From an uncultured Muribaculaceae bacterium (GTDB taxonomy: Bacteria; Bacteroidota; Bacteroidia; Bacteroidales; Muribaculaceae), in assembly GCA_910578075.1 (NCBI GenBank), contig CAJTPK010000006.1, positions 62,001-126,000 on the forward strand: a stretch of 64,000 nt of DNA, read 5' to 3'. The translations under genes and the position numbers were made by a program. The notes below the pieces were generated by a model. It saw nothing but the letters and a program-made list of their open reading frames with translations, made no database searches and had not been told where the DNA came from. This document shows, one piece after another, positions 43,831-53,477 of this stretch (the stretch's first letter is position 1; every line of letters begins with the position of its first letter).

Positions 43831-44646
43831 TTATTGCTTTATACCTATAAGGGCGAGATTGTCGGCGACAGTCTCGCCTGCTGTTTTCTGGAGGTATAGA
43901 GCCACCTCTTCCGGCAGACCGGCGTAGTAGGGTGAGACGAACGGTTTACCGAGTATGGTGGATAGTATTGTGCATGCCGCTAAATAGCTCCCCTCTTTCG
44001 ATGGATGATAGCGGTCCTTGGCTGAGAACAGGTCTATGTCCGGTCGCTCGTTTACTACGCGCTCCCAAGCCATTCCGACCGGTGCGCATATGCCGCCGTT
44101 CTCATGAGCCATCTCAAGATAGGATGTGTTGAGGCGCTGCTGCATTCCGTGGTATGTATGGTTGAGCGGATAGTCAGTCCTTTTGGCAGCCCTGATTCCG
44201 TCCTTGTGTCCCCAGGTCATGTAATATATGGTCTTGACATTTGGAGAACCGGCTTTTGCCAGGCTGTCTATCTTGTGTGCATAGGGATAGACATCGCGCA
44301 TAACATCTTTTGTGGAATATGACGGACGATGGCTTGCGTCATGCATGACCACATAGTCAAAGCCACCATCCTTAAGGATTCCGAGAAGGAACGGATCCAT
44401 GAGGTGCCCTTCGAATGTTTGTCCTCCCTTAAGTGAACGACTTGGAGCTATTTTGAGATTTAGGGTGGAGGCTAATCTGCGCATCATTTCAGGCATGTCG
44501 TTATAGAACGTGAAACTGTTGCCTATGAAAAGTACCTGGGTTGAGTCCGACTCCGCAGCACGTTGCTTTTTGATTGTTGCTGCCTGGGCTTGGGATACTG
44601 TTGCCAAGAGGATTGAGATGATGAAGAGTTTGAATGTAATTCTCAT
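43831..44646 (-). CDS. exported SGNH/GDSL-type hydrolase (DUF4886-like)
   Basis: A 271-residue protein with a signal peptide (MRITFKLFIISILLATVSQAQA). Block I is VLFIGNSFTFYNDMPEMM, with serine as the nucleophile. The block V region has DRYHPSKEGSYLAACT, with Asp and His. GGQTFEGHL and YVVMHDASHRP lie between. The GNSFT form belongs to DUF4886-like SGNH hydrolases common in Bacteroidetes. Likely substrates are esters on polysaccharides or lipids in the periplasm, but this is not shown. It is monocistronic; a terminator lies beyond the next gene upstream. Confidence 0.75.
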   Translation of the reverse strand: MRITFKLFIISILLATVSQAQAATIKKQRAAESDSTQVLFIGNSFTFYNDMPEMMRRLASTLNLKIAPSRSLKGGQTFEGHLMDPFLLGILKDGGFDYVVMHDASHRPSYSTKDVMRDVYPYAHKIDSLAKAGSPNVKTIYYMTWGHKDGIRAAKRTDYPLNHTYHGMQQRLNTSYLEMAHENGGICAPVGMAWERVVNERPDIDLFSAKDRYHPSKEGSYLAACTILSTILGKPFVSPYYAGLPEEVALYLQKTAGETVADNLALIGIKQ

Positions 44647-44733
44647 GGAAATTTGATTTTAATGGAATCCGTTTTGCAAAAATAATGAAAAAATAATTAT
44701 ACGGGTACATTACCTGTGTGTTTTCATAAAAAA

Positions 44734-44769
44734 GAAAGTGGCATTCAAAATATAATGAATGCCACTTTC
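44734..44769 (-). terminator. intrinsic terminator of the DUF5723-like gene
   Basis: GAAAGTGGCATTCA pairs perfectly with its complement around an AT-rich loop. Read on the minus strand it is followed by TTCTTTTTTATG. It lies 70 bases beyond the barrel gene's stop. Confidence 0.8.
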
Positions 44770-44839
44770 AATAGGTTGGTAGCTAATGCTATGAATAAAA
44801 TTTTGCTCTGATTGACATATCAGATCCGTGCATTTTTTT

Positions 44840-46237
44840 TCAGAATGGGAAGTTCAGACCGAAATTAAATGAGGCGTTTGAGTTAAGCGGGATCATCTGC
44901 TTGCTGAGGGTACCGAGGGTGTGGTCCATGCCGAGGAAGAGGTTGATGCCTGTGGTGTGGAGATTGAGCATCCATCCGAAACCGACACCATAGGTTCCCG
45001 CAGCCACATTCACATCTGCGGAGAATACCTTCACCGGAGCGATGTTGGCTGAAAGCCTGAACTGGGTCCATGTGTAAGCTCCGTTGATACGGGTGGAGTT
45101 GAGTAACCCGAAATGCAGATTCCGATATACCGGCAGTTCATAATCCACACCGAAGTTCAGAGTGGCGGCAAGTGAACGAGTGTAGGAGCTTTTCTCCCCC
45201 ATGTCCTTGAGCTGATACAGTTTCGAAAGGTCATCTTTGAGGTTGTCAAGCTCATTGTCGAACGAATTGTCCGCGTCTCCATTGGCAGAGAATGTGTAGG
45301 CGTCAGTGGTGAAAGTCTGAGTCCCGTTTGTCGAAGCCCACTGTGTTTTTCCCCATGCCATGAAGCCAAGGTCGAGCACGGCGGCAGAGAACCGGAAATC
45401 TTTCCATTTGTATTCTGCGCCAAGGTCGAAGCCCAGACCGTATCCGTTTATGCCGAATCCGTCATCAAGATTCGCACCGGAAACATACTCTCTCGGTGCT
45501 CCGCCGGCAGGTCCGGAGGGGGTATAGGTCTTCTTGTCAAACCGCAGCCCGGTCACAGACGCGTATATATCGGCGTTGGTGCGGGCGATCCAGCTGTCTG
45601 TGCCCAATGTCAGGTCAGCCTCATTGAAGCGTACGTCAAGACTTCCAACACCAACGAGGAGCTTCAATGAAGCACCGATCCGTAATCCGGGCACCTGCTT
45701 GATGTCATGCGAATGGTTTAGGGCAATAGATGCATAGGCATTGGCATAGGCAAACATATCCTTGATGTCATAAGTGGTGTTTGTGATCCCCTCTTTTGCC
45801 AACGAGAAAAATGCCTTGGGGAGTGAAGCCTCAAGGTTGGCGGTTGCGGAGATGGAGATGGTGTTGAAACCACCGAATCCCTTGAAACCTACAGATAAAA
45901 TGTTTATCTTGTTATTGGTGCCAATTTTATTACGGTTGCCAAATTTGCTCATCGCCTCAGCCGCTGAGATCTGCGGATTTGTGAAAAGCATGGTTTTGCC
46001 ACCGTCGGGAGATTTATAGAAAATATCGGAGAGGTGGAGATTGCCACGGATGGCTGTGTTGAAATTTCCGATCACCGGCATTGAGACAAACCCCTTGGAA
46101 TTTCCGAATGCGGGATTCATCTCATAACGGTATGTATAGTTGTCGAGGAAATATCCGGAGTAAGTGTGTTGCGCATTGGCGGCGAAGCATCCCGCAACCA
46201 CAGAAGTCATGATAAATAATTTCTTGATTGATTTCAT
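44840..46237 (-). CDS. outer-membrane beta-barrel protein (DUF5723-like)
   Basis: The 465-residue protein has a signal peptide (MKSIKKLFIMTSVVAGCFAANAQ), then YLDNYTYR-like YFLDNYTYRYEMNPAF, many alternating amphipathic strands, and ends in FGLNFPF with terminal phenylalanine, typical of BAM-assembled barrels. The NPAFGNSKGFVSMP segment fits DUF5723 proteins of Bacteroidetes. It follows the lipoprotein gene by 21 bases on the same strand, so the two may work together. Transport substrate unknown. Confidence 0.75.
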   Translation of the reverse strand: MKSIKKLFIMTSVVAGCFAANAQHTYSGYFLDNYTYRYEMNPAFGNSKGFVSMPVIGNFNTAIRGNLHLSDIFYKSPDGGKTMLFTNPQISAAEAMSKFGNRNKIGTNNKINILSVGFKGFGGFNTISISATANLEASLPKAFFSLAKEGITNTTYDIKDMFAYANAYASIALNHSHDIKQVPGLRIGASLKLLVGVGSLDVRFNEADLTLGTDSWIARTNADIYASVTGLRFDKKTYTPSGPAGGAPREYVSGANLDDGFGINGYGLGFDLGAEYKWKDFRFSAAVLDLGFMAWGKTQWASTNGTQTFTTDAYTFSANGDADNSFDNELDNLKDDLSKLYQLKDMGEKSSYTRSLAATLNFGVDYELPVYRNLHFGLLNSTRINGAYTWTQFRLSANIAPVKVFSADVNVAAGTYGVGFGWMLNLHTTGINLFLGMDHTLGTLSKQMIPLNSNASFNFGLNFPF

Positions 46238-46258
46238 AAATAAGACAGGTTACGGTGG

Positions 46259-48019
46259 TTAAAATTCAGTTGTATACGATCCGGATACTTTTGCACGGAG
46301 ATTCTTAAGAGTTATTGTCTGCTGAGGAGACAGAGAATCTTCGGAACCGGGAGACAAAACAGCCTCAAATGTTATTCCATCAAGGTGTTCGATCGGACCT
46401 GTCATCTTTATGACGATATGGTTGTCTTTGGCATTGGCGGGGATTGTACATTCGGCTTTTGCACCCGTGATTTTTTTGTTGCCTACTGCCAAAGGATATG
46501 CCACAAGATTGGCGTCAAGCGGAATGGTGCTTGTTACATCGGCTTCTACTTGCAATACGGAGATATTGATTTTATCTATGTCCTCATCGTTCCAGCCGTC
46601 TTTGGAGTCGGAATATATAATCTTAGATCCGTTTTTGAGAGCGATGGGAGCTATGAAATCATATGTGCCGGAGATTCCTGATATAGGCTGACCCAATTCA
46701 AAGCGGTCGACAGCCTGATATGGCAATTCCGGATTTATCAGCTTGATTTCAATTAGCTGAGGAAGTCCGTCACCGCTTAGAATCTCGGATAGTCCGCTGA
46801 ACGGTATGTGCTGTAGCCCTGCGGCATATTCGGGGAGTGGATCTGCCGGAGCCGGAGAGAGCAGGAAGTTGTATGGTCCCGGATTCAGAGGGGCTGTGGC
46901 GATAAGCTTGCCATTGTCGGGAGAATATGCAATGCTGCTTTGTTGACGACCTGCCACAAGCTGCAGCCCGGTCTGGTAATAGAGATTGTATGCAGCTACC
47001 GGATTGTTGAGATTGAGATATATCTGCGGGTTGGCAAGCTTAAGGTCGGTACCTTCCTGTCCGAGGAATTCAGGTATTCCTGTAAGATCCACCGGCGATA
47101 TATTCAGTCCGTCACCGGTGAGATGATATTCAACCATTCCTGTGAAATGAGTTGCCTCAAATGAACCGATGGTGGTTTTCACATTGAAGTCGATTTCCTG
47201 CGTAGGTGAGAAATCTGTTGCGGATACAGCGCTGAGGTCTACTGTGGTTTTGAGTCGACCGGAAATTACCTCCACTTCATCTGAATATTGGAAATGTCCG
47301 TTTTTTATTTCTGTGTCGCTCTTGGTGAAGTCTATTCCGTTGGCGGTTAGGCTCAATGTGAAGGATTTGTCTGGGCAGTCGAGTCCGGTTATTGTCAGAT
47401 CTCCGGAATTGGGATCATAAGTGTAATTTGAAGGAAGCGAATTGAAGATAAGGCCTTTCGCTATCTTCATTTTCAGCTCATTGAAATAAAGAGAGATGTA
47501 AGACGGCAGCTGTGTCTCCTTGAATTCAAGCTTAAGGAGCATCGGTTTTGACTCCAGGATCTTGATCTCGCGCACAGCCTCATCGATTCCAGAAGCCTCG
47601 ATTTTGAAGACCTGGGGATCGAAACTGTCCAGATCATAGAAGAATTCGAGAGTAGGCTGCGCAGCTCTTGTGGCGGGTTGCTGTAATTCAAGTTTGAAGG
47701 CAGCGTTGGTCTCGGGCACATCCGGAGTGGTTGTGGAAAACACCGGGATGTCGATCGACTGGGAATTTATGTCGCCATGTTTTGTGACAGCATAGAACTC
47801 GCGGCCATTTATGGTCACAGGTTTTATCTCGCTTTCATCATCAATGTCGAAGATGTCGTTGAGAGTGATGGCGTCGATATTGACCGGTAGCACCAGGTCA
47901 TTGACTTTGATCTCGGATGTTGTGTCAATATTCGACAAGTCATAATCATTATCGACACAACCGGTCAGAAGCAAAGGAATTCCAGAAAGAATCCCAGCTT
48001 TGATCAGCTTAAGGTTCAT
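46259..48019 (-). CDS. large hypothetical lipoprotein
   Basis: A 586-residue protein with a lipoprotein signal (MNLKLIKAGILSGIPLLLTGC) and the opening CVDNDYDLSNIDTTSEIKV. It consists of repeated beta-rich segments, probably immunoglobulin- or adhesin-like, with no catalytic motif. It is co-directional with the barrel gene downstream. Similar proteins starting CVDNDYDLSDIDTT occur in Bacteroidetes beside such barrels, from memory. A surface or periplasmic structural role is inferred. Confidence 0.65.
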   Translation of the reverse strand: MNLKLIKAGILSGIPLLLTGCVDNDYDLSNIDTTSEIKVNDLVLPVNIDAITLNDIFDIDDESEIKPVTINGREFYAVTKHGDINSQSIDIPVFSTTTPDVPETNAAFKLELQQPATRAAQPTLEFFYDLDSFDPQVFKIEASGIDEAVREIKILESKPMLLKLEFKETQLPSYISLYFNELKMKIAKGLIFNSLPSNYTYDPNSGDLTITGLDCPDKSFTLSLTANGIDFTKSDTEIKNGHFQYSDEVEVISGRLKTTVDLSAVSATDFSPTQEIDFNVKTTIGSFEATHFTGMVEYHLTGDGLNISPVDLTGIPEFLGQEGTDLKLANPQIYLNLNNPVAAYNLYYQTGLQLVAGRQQSSIAYSPDNGKLIATAPLNPGPYNFLLSPAPADPLPEYAAGLQHIPFSGLSEILSGDGLPQLIEIKLINPELPYQAVDRFELGQPISGISGTYDFIAPIALKNGSKIIYSDSKDGWNDEDIDKINISVLQVEADVTSTIPLDANLVAYPLAVGNKKITGAKAECTIPANAKDNHIVIKMTGPIEHLDGITFEAVLSPGSEDSLSPQQTITLKNLRAKVSGSYTTEF

Positions 48020-48069
48020 AAATAAAATTTAAGTTATTATTTGTTTATTGGTATAATCGAAAATCGACT

Positions 48070-48117
48070 AAGAATCCGTCACCTAAAGTTCAATTTTTTA
48101 TGAGACGGTCCCTGACT
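48070..48117. repeat. short hairpin repeat, copy 2 of 3 (diverged)
   Basis: AAGAATCCGTC, ACCTAAAG, AATTTTTTATGAGACGG and a distal GACTCT match the repeats at 36831 and 57539, with a small insertion in the right arm. It lies in the leader of the lipoprotein gene, about 50 bases from its start. Confidence 0.6.
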
Positions 48118-48210
48118 CTTGTTGATGGCGAGAGTCTGAATGAATACTTTGCAAAATTAACAAAAATTAATGATATTGTCAAATGTGGTCAGATACAGCT
48201 GGCTCTCCTC

Positions 48211-50214
48211 TTATTCAGGTTTCAGAATATATGTGGGTCGGTTCCATTCCTGAAGAGATATGAACGGAGGACGGGAGGGTTGTTTGTCTTGTTTTCTGCA
48301 GGAGCGGAGAATGTCGGCAAGTGTGTCGTGGGCAATGGAGGAACGGGTAAGGAGGAGATAGTATTCTGCCTTTGGATTATATAAAGAGGGTATCCAGTCG
48401 ATAATCAGGCTCCCTTCCGCACTGATGCTGAAAAGCTCATTTTTATTGCTTGAAGACAAGAGGAGGGCAGGTGGCTTGCCATCGGTTACTCTTATGATAT
48501 TTATAAAATAACCGTAGGGGTCTAAGTCGCGATTGAGATCGGATTTTATTATGAATGAAAGAATTGAATCCGGTTGGGATATATGTAGCTTAAGCGAAAC
48601 CGGAAGAGTATCATTGTTGTCCACGCGCACGGGAGTGGATAATATATTGTGCAGGGCGTTTCCGAGTCCGTGGCTGGATAGAGTGTCGCAGGTGATGGAA
48701 TCATTGGAGATTATGTTTGTTTCCGTACCTCTTACGGCTGCACCGAGCACAGGCTTACCCTTTCGCTGTGGTGTATCGCCTATGATTCCTCCTACGGCAG
48801 CGGTGCGCGCCTTGGCTGATTTCTTGGCTTGTGTGATGATTGAAATTACAGAGTGTTCCCCTTGTAGCACTCCGTAGTATAAATCTGAAGTGTTGTTGTC
48901 TTTTATGGCGACGGATGACTTTTTCCCGATCCTTATTTTGTCGGATGCCTTGAGCGGGGTGAAGCGGCCGAGCTGTTTCCATGCGCCGTTGCTAAGCATC
49001 GTTATATCACCGGTGGTTCGGAACACCTCATAACGTTGTGCGCTCGCAATGACCGATGTTGAGATCAATAGAAGCAGAATGGTAAGTTTACGTCTGATAC
49101 TAATGGAGAGCCTTGATATTTTTGACAATACAGTTTCAGCAAAGGCCCAGATGTCGGAGGCAAGCAGACTAAGCATAATCATCAATAGTGGTAGCGTAAG
49201 ATCGAATGTTATATTTTTATGGATAAAGAGAACTGTGCCTCCTAATATAAGCGTGACGAGAATCCCTACCTGAATCCAGCGCATTAACATATTTCCCGCT
49301 TTTGTCTCGGAGAGTTTCATCTGTGCCAGTATTAGCATGACAGACAGGAAACCGGCGATTATCCATTCCGTCCATACAGGTGCGCTGTCGATATAGTTGC
49401 CGGAAAGGATGGTCGATGCCGCGGATGCGTGGATAAGGATTCCGGGCGTGGATTCGTTGACGGGTGTGGCGTGCATGTCGCTGTAGTCGTTCACCACTCC
49501 TGCGAATACAAGGCGGTCTCGGATGAGTTCCGGATGAGCTGCAGCCTCACGCGGGGAGATAATATCGAATTGAGATGAGGAGAAATTGATAGATTCAGTG
49601 ACGTTCCCTCTTGCGCATAGCTTTTTATAGGCTTCCCGGTCGAAAGCTCTGACAGCTGCTGCCGGGAATGAGCAGAGACTGTCTGCCATCGGTCTGAATT
49701 CACGGATTACGCTTCTGACGGATGCCGCTTCCAGATTGACAAACCCAGGCTCCGTGTTGTCAAGCGGATCGTATATGGAGTTTCCGGAAAGTCTGCTGTC
49801 ATCTTCATATTCCTCTGTGCCGAGTGCTACGGGACGTATCACCTTGCCAAGCGATGAGATGGCTTCCGCAAGCAAGATATCAGTGTCATCACCACGTTCC
49901 TGAAATATCAGGTCGATTGCGGTGACAGCGGGAGATGCAGCCGCTATCGTATCGAATGCTGCGGCTATCTCTTCTCTTGAAAGGTTGTCGAGACTTACAA
50001 CCGTAATCTTCCGGTCATATTTCTTCACAGTCCGGCTGTCAGCCACGAGTGTGTAGAAATCCGATGCAATGAAATCCGATGCTTTCTCAAGAGGTGCGAA
50101 ATAAGATAGTGAGGTGAAATCGTATGCCACAAACCAAGACAACACAAAAGCAAGCAGGGCTATCCCTACAGCTTTAAATAACTTGTGCATGTCAGGTAAG
50201 TGCTTTAACCTCAT
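48211..50214 (-). CDS. CHASE2 sensor fused to a FecR-like periplasmic/extracellular region
   Basis: The 667-residue protein has an N-terminal helix (about 12-30), then a CHASE2 domain (about 35-260; KITVVSLDNLSREEI, AVTAIDLIFQERGDD, LIRDRLVFAGVVND, STPGILIHASAASTILSG). Three membrane helices follow (about 280-370). Unusually, no kinase or cyclase follows; instead comes a second exported region (TSVIASAQRYEVFRTTGDI, GRFTPLKASDKIRIGKKSSVAIKD) with the look of a FecR/DUF4384-type fold. It may be a receptor without its own output domain, or a fusion of two ordinarily separate genes. Its role is unknown. galE lies upstream, separated by a terminator. Confidence 0.65.
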   Translation of the reverse strand: MRLKHLPDMHKLFKAVGIALLAFVLSWFVAYDFTSLSYFAPLEKASDFIASDFYTLVADSRTVKKYDRKITVVSLDNLSREEIAAAFDTIAAASPAVTAIDLIFQERGDDTDILLAEAISSLGKVIRPVALGTEEYEDDSRLSGNSIYDPLDNTEPGFVNLEAASVRSVIREFRPMADSLCSFPAAAVRAFDREAYKKLCARGNVTESINFSSSQFDIISPREAAAHPELIRDRLVFAGVVNDYSDMHATPVNESTPGILIHASAASTILSGNYIDSAPVWTEWIIAGFLSVMLILAQMKLSETKAGNMLMRWIQVGILVTLILGGTVLFIHKNITFDLTLPLLMIMLSLLASDIWAFAETVLSKISRLSISIRRKLTILLLLISTSVIASAQRYEVFRTTGDITMLSNGAWKQLGRFTPLKASDKIRIGKKSSVAIKDNNTSDLYYGVLQGEHSVISIITQAKKSAKARTAAVGGIIGDTPQRKGKPVLGAAVRGTETNIISNDSITCDTLSSHGLGNALHNILSTPVRVDNNDTLPVSLKLHISQPDSILSFIIKSDLNRDLDPYGYFINIIRVTDGKPPALLLSSSNKNELFSISAEGSLIIDWIPSLYNPKAEYYLLLTRSSIAHDTLADILRSCRKQDKQPSRPPFISLQEWNRPTYILKPE

Positions 50215-50254
50215 TTTGAACGAATGGATATTAAATAAAAATGGATATAAAAAA

Positions 50255-50293
50255 ATAAGAGTACGACCGGAAACAATCCGGCCATACTCTTAT
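50255..50293 (-). terminator. intrinsic terminator of galE
   Basis: On the minus strand, AAGAGTATGGCCGG pairs with CCGGTCGTACTCTT and is followed by ATTTTTTTAT. It lies just beyond the galE stop. Confidence 0.8.
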
Positions 50294-50305
50294 GATACTG
50301 GATTA

Positions 50306-51331
50306 TCAGTGTTTAGACACTTTGCATTGCCAAGCCCAGGCGTTCTTCATTGTCTCGTCAACCGGAACGGATGCAGTCCAGCCGAGCACTTCATTCGCCT
50401 TTTTCGGGTCAGCCCATATCTTTTCGATGTCACCGGCGCGACGGGGACCGATCTTGTGAGGTACCTTCACGCCTGTCGCACGCTCGAAAGATGCGATCAG
50501 CTCAAGCACTGACAGACCGCGGCCTGTGCCGAGGTTGAAGATCTCCACAGCATCTGTGTCCTCGCCGTCAAGCATGCGCTTCATTGCGATGACATGAGCC
50601 TTGGCAAGATCCACAACATCGATATAATCGCGGATGCAGGAACCGTCCGGGGTGTTGTAGTCATCACCGAACACAGTCAGCTCTTTGCGGATTCCAGCAG
50701 CTGTCTGGGTCAGATAAGGCACGAGATTCTGCGGAACACCGAGGGGGAGCTCGCCGATTTCAGCCGATGGATGCGCACCGATAGGATTGAAATATCGCAG
50801 AAGGATGCTCTTGATGGGAGCGCCGCTCCTGATATAATCCTCGATAATCTCCTCGCATACCTGCTTGGTATTTCCATAAGGGGATGTGGCAGGTTTGATG
50901 GGGGCTGTTTCATCGATGGGGTTCACGTCCGGCTCGCCATATACAGTGCATGAAGAAGAGAATACTATCCCTTTCACTCCGTATTCGGGCATGAGGTCGA
51001 GAAGGTTCATCAAAGTGTTGAGGTTGTTGCGGTAATAGAGCAACGGTTTCTGAACAGACTCTCCGACAGCCTTGGAAGCTGCGAAGTTTATGATTCCCTT
51101 TATGCCGGGATTAGCCTTGAAAAGCTCGTGAAGAGTGTTTATGTCGGTGCAGTCTCCCTCTACAAACACGGGGCGGATTCCGGTGATGGCCTCGATGCCG
51201 TCGATTACAGCGGCATTCGAGTTTGAGAGATTGTCGATGATGACAACCTCATATCCGGCATTCTGCAGTTCCACAACAGTATGGCTGCCGATGTATCCGG
51301 TTCCTCCGGTTACTAATATTTTGGTTTTCAT
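50306..51331 (-). CDS. galE: UDP-glucose 4-epimerase
   Basis: A 341-residue extended-SDR enzyme. NAD loop: VTGGTGYIGSHTVVEL. The catalytic site has SSCTVYGEPD (Ser/Thr) and YGNTKQVCE (YxxxK), and the substrate region RYFNPIGAHPSAEIGE. It interconverts UDP-glucose and UDP-galactose for galactose use and surface glycans. It starts 25 bases after a nucleotidyltransferase that may supply the UDP-sugar, so both are probably in one operon. Confidence 0.95.
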   Translation of the reverse strand: MKTKILVTGGTGYIGSHTVVELQNAGYEVVIIDNLSNSNAAVIDGIEAITGIRPVFVEGDCTDINTLHELFKANPGIKGIINFAASKAVGESVQKPLLYYRNNLNTLMNLLDLMPEYGVKGIVFSSSCTVYGEPDVNPIDETAPIKPATSPYGNTKQVCEEIIEDYIRSGAPIKSILLRYFNPIGAHPSAEIGELPLGVPQNLVPYLTQTAAGIRKELTVFGDDYNTPDGSCIRDYIDVVDLAKAHVIAMKRMLDGEDTDAVEIFNLGTGRGLSVLELIASFERATGVKVPHKIGPRRAGDIEKIWADPKKANEVLGWTASVPVDETMKNAWAWQCKVSKH

Positions 51332-51356
51332 TAGTTTTATAGTTCTTGATTTAGGA

Positions 51357-52256
51357 TTAGAAAAGGGGAGTGGGATATACGCCGTCTTTTACGAGTTTCT
51401 CGAACTGAGCAACGGTTGCAGGACGGTCTGCCGCATATGTCACGCCAAACCATTTTGAAGGTGTGCCGATAACCTTGAGGTCGATTTTGCCATCCTGGAT
51501 AAGGTCGTTTACAACGCTGGGGATGTAGAACTCGGCTTTGAGCTCGTTCTTGTTCTCCTCAAGGAATTTGACAAATGCCTTTTCTGAATAATCGAAATAG
51601 TCGGGAGTGAAGCCCCACATGTTCATTGATACGTTGGCATCCTCGGGGAAAGGAACTTCCTCGCCTTCCACAACCTGGATAAGCTTGCCATCTTTGCGCT
51701 CTATGCCATGGCATTCTGTCACGCCTGTAAGGTTGCCGTTGGCGTCAACCTCGCAGAGACCGCGGCTTACACCGCCGTTTTCGCTGAGTGTGTTCTCGAT
51801 GTTGAATCCGATCATGCAGTAGCAGTTCTTCTTATCTGCCACGGAACGGAGGAAGTCACCGAGAAGCTGGAAGCTTTCCGCACCGTAATAGTCATCGGCG
51901 TTGATAACACCAAAGGGCTCTTTGATGGCATCCTTGCCCATGAGCACAGCGTGGTTTGTACCCCAAGGTTTTGAACGCTCCGGATTGGGAGTAAAGCCTT
52001 CGGGAAGCTTGTCGATTGACTGGAACACAACCTCAACGGGCACATGTCCCTCATATTTGGAGATGATCTTGTCACGGAATTCCTGTTCGAAATCCTTGCG
52101 GATTACAAACACGATTTTGCCGAAGCCGGCGCGAAGAGCGTCGTAAACGGAATAGTCCATGATTGTTTCGCCTGAAGGGCCGAGGCCGTCAAGTTGTTTG
52201 AGACCGCCATAACGGCTGCCCATACCTGCTGCGAGAATGAAAAGAGTAGGTTTCAT
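51357..52256 (-). CDS. NDP-sugar nucleotidyltransferase
   Basis: A 299-residue NTP-transferase with the loop LFILAAGMGSRYGGLKQLDG, then GPSGETIMDYSVYDAL, PWGTNHAVLMGKDAI and the metal site GVINADDYYGAESF. GMGSRYGG-K differs from the GluP/RmlA signature, so the sugar is not decided; the form is common in Bacteroidetes beside galE. It may make UDP- or dTDP-sugar for the epimerase downstream. A 9-bp tandem repeat lies upstream of its start. Confidence 0.8.
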   Translation of the reverse strand: MKPTLFILAAGMGSRYGGLKQLDGLGPSGETIMDYSVYDALRAGFGKIVFVIRKDFEQEFRDKIISKYEGHVPVEVVFQSIDKLPEGFTPNPERSKPWGTNHAVLMGKDAIKEPFGVINADDYYGAESFQLLGDFLRSVADKKNCYCMIGFNIENTLSENGGVSRGLCEVDANGNLTGVTECHGIERKDGKLIQVVEGEEVPFPEDANVSMNMWGFTPDYFDYSEKAFVKFLEENKNELKAEFYIPSVVNDLIQDGKIDLKVIGTPSKWFGVTYAADRPATVAQFEKLVKDGVYPTPLF

Positions 52257-52306
52257 GTTATTAATGTTAATTATAATTGTGGTTCAAAATTGAATTTTTT
52301 TGTAGG

Positions 52307-52350
52307 GTCTTTAAGGTCTTTAAGGACTTTAAGGACCTTAAGGTCAAGTC
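52307..52350. repeat. 9-bp tandem repeat near the start of the nucleotidyltransferase
   Basis: GTCTTTAAG occurs twice, then GACTTTAAG, GACCTTAAG and GTCAAG, a 9-bp period over 44 bases. The end contains the perfect palindrome GACCTTAAGGTC at 52334-52345. It ends six bases after the holB stop and lies in the promoter zone of the nucleotidyltransferase gene. Confidence 0.75.
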
Positions 52351-53477
52351 GGTTTTTTGTGGAGGAGGGGTATGATGTAGAGGAAGAGGGAGAAGAGTAT
52401 GAGTTTCGAATTGCCGTTTCGCTCGATGTGGGAAGAGGCTTCTTCGATTCTTTTTACGATCTCCTCGACGTTGCCGTGGTGGATGAATGGAGAGAATCTG
52501 CGCGAGAACGCTTCTTCACCTTCGGTCATTGATGACAGCATCGGCATCTTGAGATTGTAAATGAAATTTTCACGAGCCATTGAGCTCATATATGTCAGGA
52601 AGCGCCGTAGTTTCTCGCGTCCGAGGGTGGAGGCGTTGTCTCCGATTTCCTTCAGCTTGGCAGGACGTTTGGCATATGCCGCCCTCATGATCTCCTGAAA
52701 GAGGTTTTGGAATTCCTCACGTTCTCCGGAATGGGAAGCAAGCTCGTCAGCTTTGGCGATCCTTCCCTCTGCCAGACGGGCTGTGGTGCGGGCAGTCTGC
52801 TCGTCAAGATGATATTTCCTGATGATATATTCCTCGATTGTGGCGGAATCTGCCGGATGCATGTTGAATCGTCGTGTGCGTGAGGAGATGGTGGGAAGCA
52901 CTTCCGATTCATTGTTGGAGACAAGCACAAACACAGTTCCTTCTGTCGGCTCTTCTATTACTTTCAGCAACTTGTTGGCAGCCGCGGGTTGTAGTTTCTC
53001 TGGAAGCCAGATCACAAAAAACTTATATCTGGACGTGAAAGATGAATAGGCGTCAGCCCTTACGATGTTGTCGGCATCGTTCACGTATATGATCGGTTGG
53101 GAATTTCCTGCGTCAATCATCTCCGGCCATCGCTCCGGTGGCATCCACGGATATTCTTTCAGCATCCTCTGCCATGCCTCTATGCGGTCTTCGGAAAGCT
53201 CGATCTTCTGGGCTTTGTTTTTTACGATCGGATATATGAAATGCAGATCCGGGTGATTGAAGGAGAGATGCTGGCGACATGAAGGACATTCTCCGCACGG
53301 CTCGCCGTCTCGTGGCGAACTGCAATGTGCATATTGGATAAAGGCACGTGCCGTGCACATTTTCCCAATTCCGGAAGGACCGCAGAGCATGATTGCATGA
53401 GGCATGTTTCGGCTGTCGACGAGATTGCGCAGACTCTGTTTGATATTTTGATGTCCCGGAATTTCAGAAAATTTCAT
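52344..53477 (-). CDS. holB: DNA polymerase III subunit delta'
   Basis: A 377-residue clamp-loader AAA+ protein. Walker A is MLCGPSGIGKMCTARAF. The zinc-binding cysteines fit HCSSPRDGEPCGECPSCRQH. AAANKLLKVIEEPTEGTVFVL and the SRC-like LPTISSRTRRF (sensor 1 / arginine finger region) follow. It helps load the sliding clamp at replication forks. It diverges from addB; a minus-strand TAACTTTG lies at about 53568-53575. Confidence 0.9.
   Translation of the reverse strand: MKFSEIPGHQNIKQSLRNLVDSRNMPHAIMLCGPSGIGKMCTARAFIQYAHCSSPRDGEPCGECPSCRQHLSFNHPDLHFIYPIVKNKAQKIELSEDRIEAWQRMLKEYPWMPPERWPEMIDAGNSQPIIYVNDADNIVRADAYSSFTSRYKFFVIWLPEKLQPAAANKLLKVIEEPTEGTVFVLVSNNESEVLPTISSRTRRFNMHPADSATIEEYIIRKYHLDEQTARTTARLAEGRIAKADELASHSGEREEFQNLFQEIMRAAYAKRPAKLKEIGDNASTLGREKLRRFLTYMSSMARENFIYNLKMPMLSSMTEGEEAFSRRFSPFIHHGNVEEIVKRIEEASSHIERNGNSKLILFSLFLYIIPLLHKKPT

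Noticed and set aside
48100..48384. 94-residue ORF overlapping the end of the CHASE2 gene
   Set aside because: It starts in a hairpin repeat and runs antisense to a real gene.
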